From an uncultured delta proteobacterium (GTDB lineage: Bacteria > RBG-13-61-14 > DRUE01), in assembly GCA_903930515.1 (NCBI GenBank), contig CAIYYW010000025.1, positions 1-13,983 of the forward strand: a DNA stretch of 13,983 nucleotides, in the 5' to 3' direction. A program made the position numbers and the translations under genes. Shown piece by piece: positions 12,284 through 13,983 of the stretch. The notes below the pieces were generated by a model. It did not search any database, was not told the DNA's origin, and was given only the letters and a program-made list of their open reading frames with translations. Position 1 is the stretch's first letter. Each line of letters opens with the position of its first letter.

Positions 12284-13983
12284 ATGAAGGAAGAAAATAA
12301 GTTTGACCTGATCGTAGTCGGGGCCGGTCACGCGGGGATTGAGGCGGCTCTGGCCGGGGCGAGGATGGGGTTTAAGGTTCTGGTGCTGACCATCGTCCCG
12401 GAGATGATCGGGGCGATGAGTTGCAACCCCGCGATCGGGGGATTGGCCAAGGGTCAACTGGTTAAGGAGATTGACGCCTTGGGCGGAGAGATGGCCAAGG
12501 CGATTGACGCGACCGGGATCCAGTTCCGGATTTTGAATATGAGCAAAGGCCCCGCGGTCAGGAGCAGCCGGGCACAGGCCGATATGTTCCAATACCGGGT
12601 CTATATGCGGAAAGTTCTGGAGCAAGAGCCGAATATTCAAATCCGGGAGGGAGAGGCGGAAGCGGTTCTGGTATCGGGCGGAAAGGTTCGCGGGATTCGG
12701 CTCAAGGGCGGCGCCGAATTTTTTGCGCTGATGGTGATCCTCACCACCGGCACTTTTTTGCGCGGATTGATCCATATCGGTCTTTCCAGTTTCCCGGCCG
12801 GAAGATTGGGGGAGCCCCCTAGTGAAAAACTTTCCGACTCGCTCAAGGGTTTGGGGTTGGAGTTGGGCCGGCTCAAGACCGGGACCACTCCGAGGCTGGA
12901 CCGGAAGAGCATCAATTATGAAATCCTCCAGGCCCAGTCCGGGGACAACCCTCCCCGGCCGTTCAGCTTTGACACGGAAAAGATTGAACGCGCGCAAGTG
13001 GTCTGCCACATCACCTATACCAATGAGACCACGCACGCCCTGATCAGGACCGGGCTGGACCGGTCCCCGCTTTTCACCGGGGTGATCAAGGGGATCGGCC
13101 CGCGCTACTGCCCGAGCATAGAGGACAAGGTGGTGAAATTTCCCGACCGGACCCGGCACCATATTTTTTTGGAGCCGGAGGGTCTGGACACGGACGAGGT
13201 TTACCCGAACGGGATTTCCACCAGCCTGCCGATGGATCTTCAGGAAAAAATGGTCCATTCCATTGCCGGACTGGAATCGGCGAAGATTCTCAAACCCGGC
13301 TACGCCATTGAATACGATTTCGTCAAGCCCACCCAGCTTAAAGCCTCGCTTGAGACCAAGGCCATTGAAGGGCTGTTCACCGCCGGCCAGATCAACGGCA
13401 GCTCCGGATATGAGGAAGCCGCGGCGCAGGGGTTGATCGCCGGGATCAACGCAGGTCAAAAGTTGCGGGGAGAGAGTCCCCTGATCCTGGATCGGTCTCA
13501 GGCCTATATCGGGGTGCTGATTGACGACCTGGTGACCAAAGGCACGGAAGAGCCTTACCGGATGTTCACCAGCCGCGCGGAATACCGGCTGATCTTGCGC
13601 GAGGATAATGCGGACTTGCGGCTGAGGGAATCCGGACATCGGCTGGGCCTGGTCGGGGAAGAGTCCTATCAAAAATTCTTGCGAAAGAAAGGATTGTTGG
13701 AAAAGGAATTGGGAAGGCTGGAGCAGGCGATGATCTATCCGAGCGCGGAGATGGAGGAAAAATTTTCCCGGCTGGGCCTTGCCGCGATCAATCAGCCCTT
13801 GTCCTTGAAGCAGTTTCTCCGCAGGCCGGAATTGAGCTGGCGGATGCTCCGGGAGCTGGACGAAAATTTCGGCTTGCTTTTGGATTCGGTGGCGGAGGAA
13901 GTTGAGATCCAGGTCAAGTATCAGGGATACATTGAGCGGGAGCTTCAGGAGGTGGATCGGTTCCGGAGGCAGGAGCAGGAGAA
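12284..13983 (+). CDS. mnmG: tRNA U34 carboxymethylaminomethyl synthesis enzyme MnmG (GidA), 3' end cut by the window
   Basis: MnmG, with MnmE, uses FAD, methylene-tetrahydrofolate and glycine or ammonium to build the C5 group on the wobble uridine of several tRNAs; MnmA adds 2-thio to the same base. The frame is open for 566 codons; family members are about 620-630 residues, so roughly 60 are missing. Visible are the FAD site VVGAGHAGIEAA (11-22), SCNPAIGGLAKGQ, LKTGTTPRL, GQINGSSGYEEAAAQG and the C-terminal-domain signature RMFTSRAEYRLILREDNAD. The ATG at 12284 gives the usual short leader before the FAD motif; an in-frame TTG at 12248 is less likely. There is no SD; a weak TTGCAT-17 bp-CAAAAT (ending 12276) would place the mRNA start at the ATG. 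A long open frame on the opposite strand is a coding shadow. Confidence 0.95.
   Translation, partial: MKEENKFDLIVVGAGHAGIEAALAGARMGFKVLVLTIVPEMIGAMSCNPAIGGLAKGQLVKEIDALGGEMAKAIDATGIQFRILNMSKGPAVRSSRAQADMFQYRVYMRKVLEQEPNIQIREGEAEAVLVSGGKVRGIRLKGGAEFFALMVILTTGTFLRGLIHIGLSSFPAGRLGEPPSEKLSDSLKGLGLELGRLKTGTTPRLDRKSINYEILQAQSGDNPPRPFSFDTEKIERAQVVCHITYTNETTHALIRTGLDRSPLFTGVIKGIGPRYCPSIEDKVVKFPDRTRHHIFLEPEGLDTDEVYPNGISTSLPMDLQEKMVHSIAGLESAKILKPGYAIEYDFVKPTQLKASLETKAIEGLFTAGQINGSSGYEEAAAQGLIAGINAGQKLRGESPLILDRSQAYIGVLIDDLVTKGTEEPYRMFTSRAEYRLILREDNADLRLRESGHRLGLVGEESYQKFLRKKGLLEKELGRLEQAMIYPSAEMEEKFSRLGLAAINQPLSLKQFLRRPELSWRMLRELDENFGLLLDSVAEEVEIQVKYQGYIERELQEVDRFRRQEQE

Noticed and set aside
12194-13672. 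A 492-codon open frame on the minus strand opposite mnmG
   Set aside because: It mirrors the codon bias of mnmG, has no recognisable domains or SD, and mnmG itself is unmistakable on the plus strand.

Overview
The window looks like chromosomal DNA of an anaerobic, Gram-negative-type bacterium. The reasons are exported hydrolases with signal peptides, strong Shine-Dalgarno (SD) sites inside operons, a His-type (sulfide-using) Thi4, an Rrf2 regulator with IscR-like cysteines, and a REP-associated tyrosine transposase with a DnaA-like C-terminal helix-turn-helix. An uncultivated lineage such as Omnitrophota or a deltaproteobacterial relative would fit. That placement is inference from gene content, not a measured affiliation.

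Left part (1-5456, minus strand). After a truncated small membrane protein with its own promoter comes an operon read right to left: Rrf2 regulator, cysK, thi4, mnmA, and a permease of the SO_0444 Cu/Zn-efflux type with a C-terminal heavy-metal-associated (HMA) domain. Cysteine synthesis, thiazole synthesis and tRNA thiolation all consume sulfur. The Thi4 has His where the suicide enzymes have Cys. The MnmA lacks the usual second catalytic Cys but carries a CxxC pair. Together they suggest a set of enzymes that take sulfide directly, controlled by an Fe-S or cysteine-sensing repressor, with metal export attached.

Middle part (about 5460-8582). This is an accessory island. It holds a sulfatase-superfamily protein with Thr in the nucleophile position, a promoter-driven MNT nucleotidyltransferase/HEPN pair, an IS630 transposase fragment, a stray second copy of the last 36 bp of the sulfatase gene, and five copies of the octamer TGCGAGCG, most in hairpin-forming spacers on both edges.

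Right part (8583-13983). A minus-strand operon encodes a zinc-ribbon protein, an exported PhoA-type alkaline phosphatase and an exported M14 zinc carboxypeptidase; the last two overlap by ATGA. Divergent from it is mnmG, cut by the window end. A 1,029-bp element with perfect 29-bp inverted repeats and its own promoter, encoding the tyrosine transposase, sits in the spacer between them. MnmG and MnmA modify the same wobble uridine of tRNA, but they are far apart here.

No CRISPR array, rRNA or convincing tRNA gene was seen. The best candidates for something under-described are the sulfide-type sulfur operon, the MNT/HEPN island with its scars, and the inverted-repeat-bounded transposase unit.
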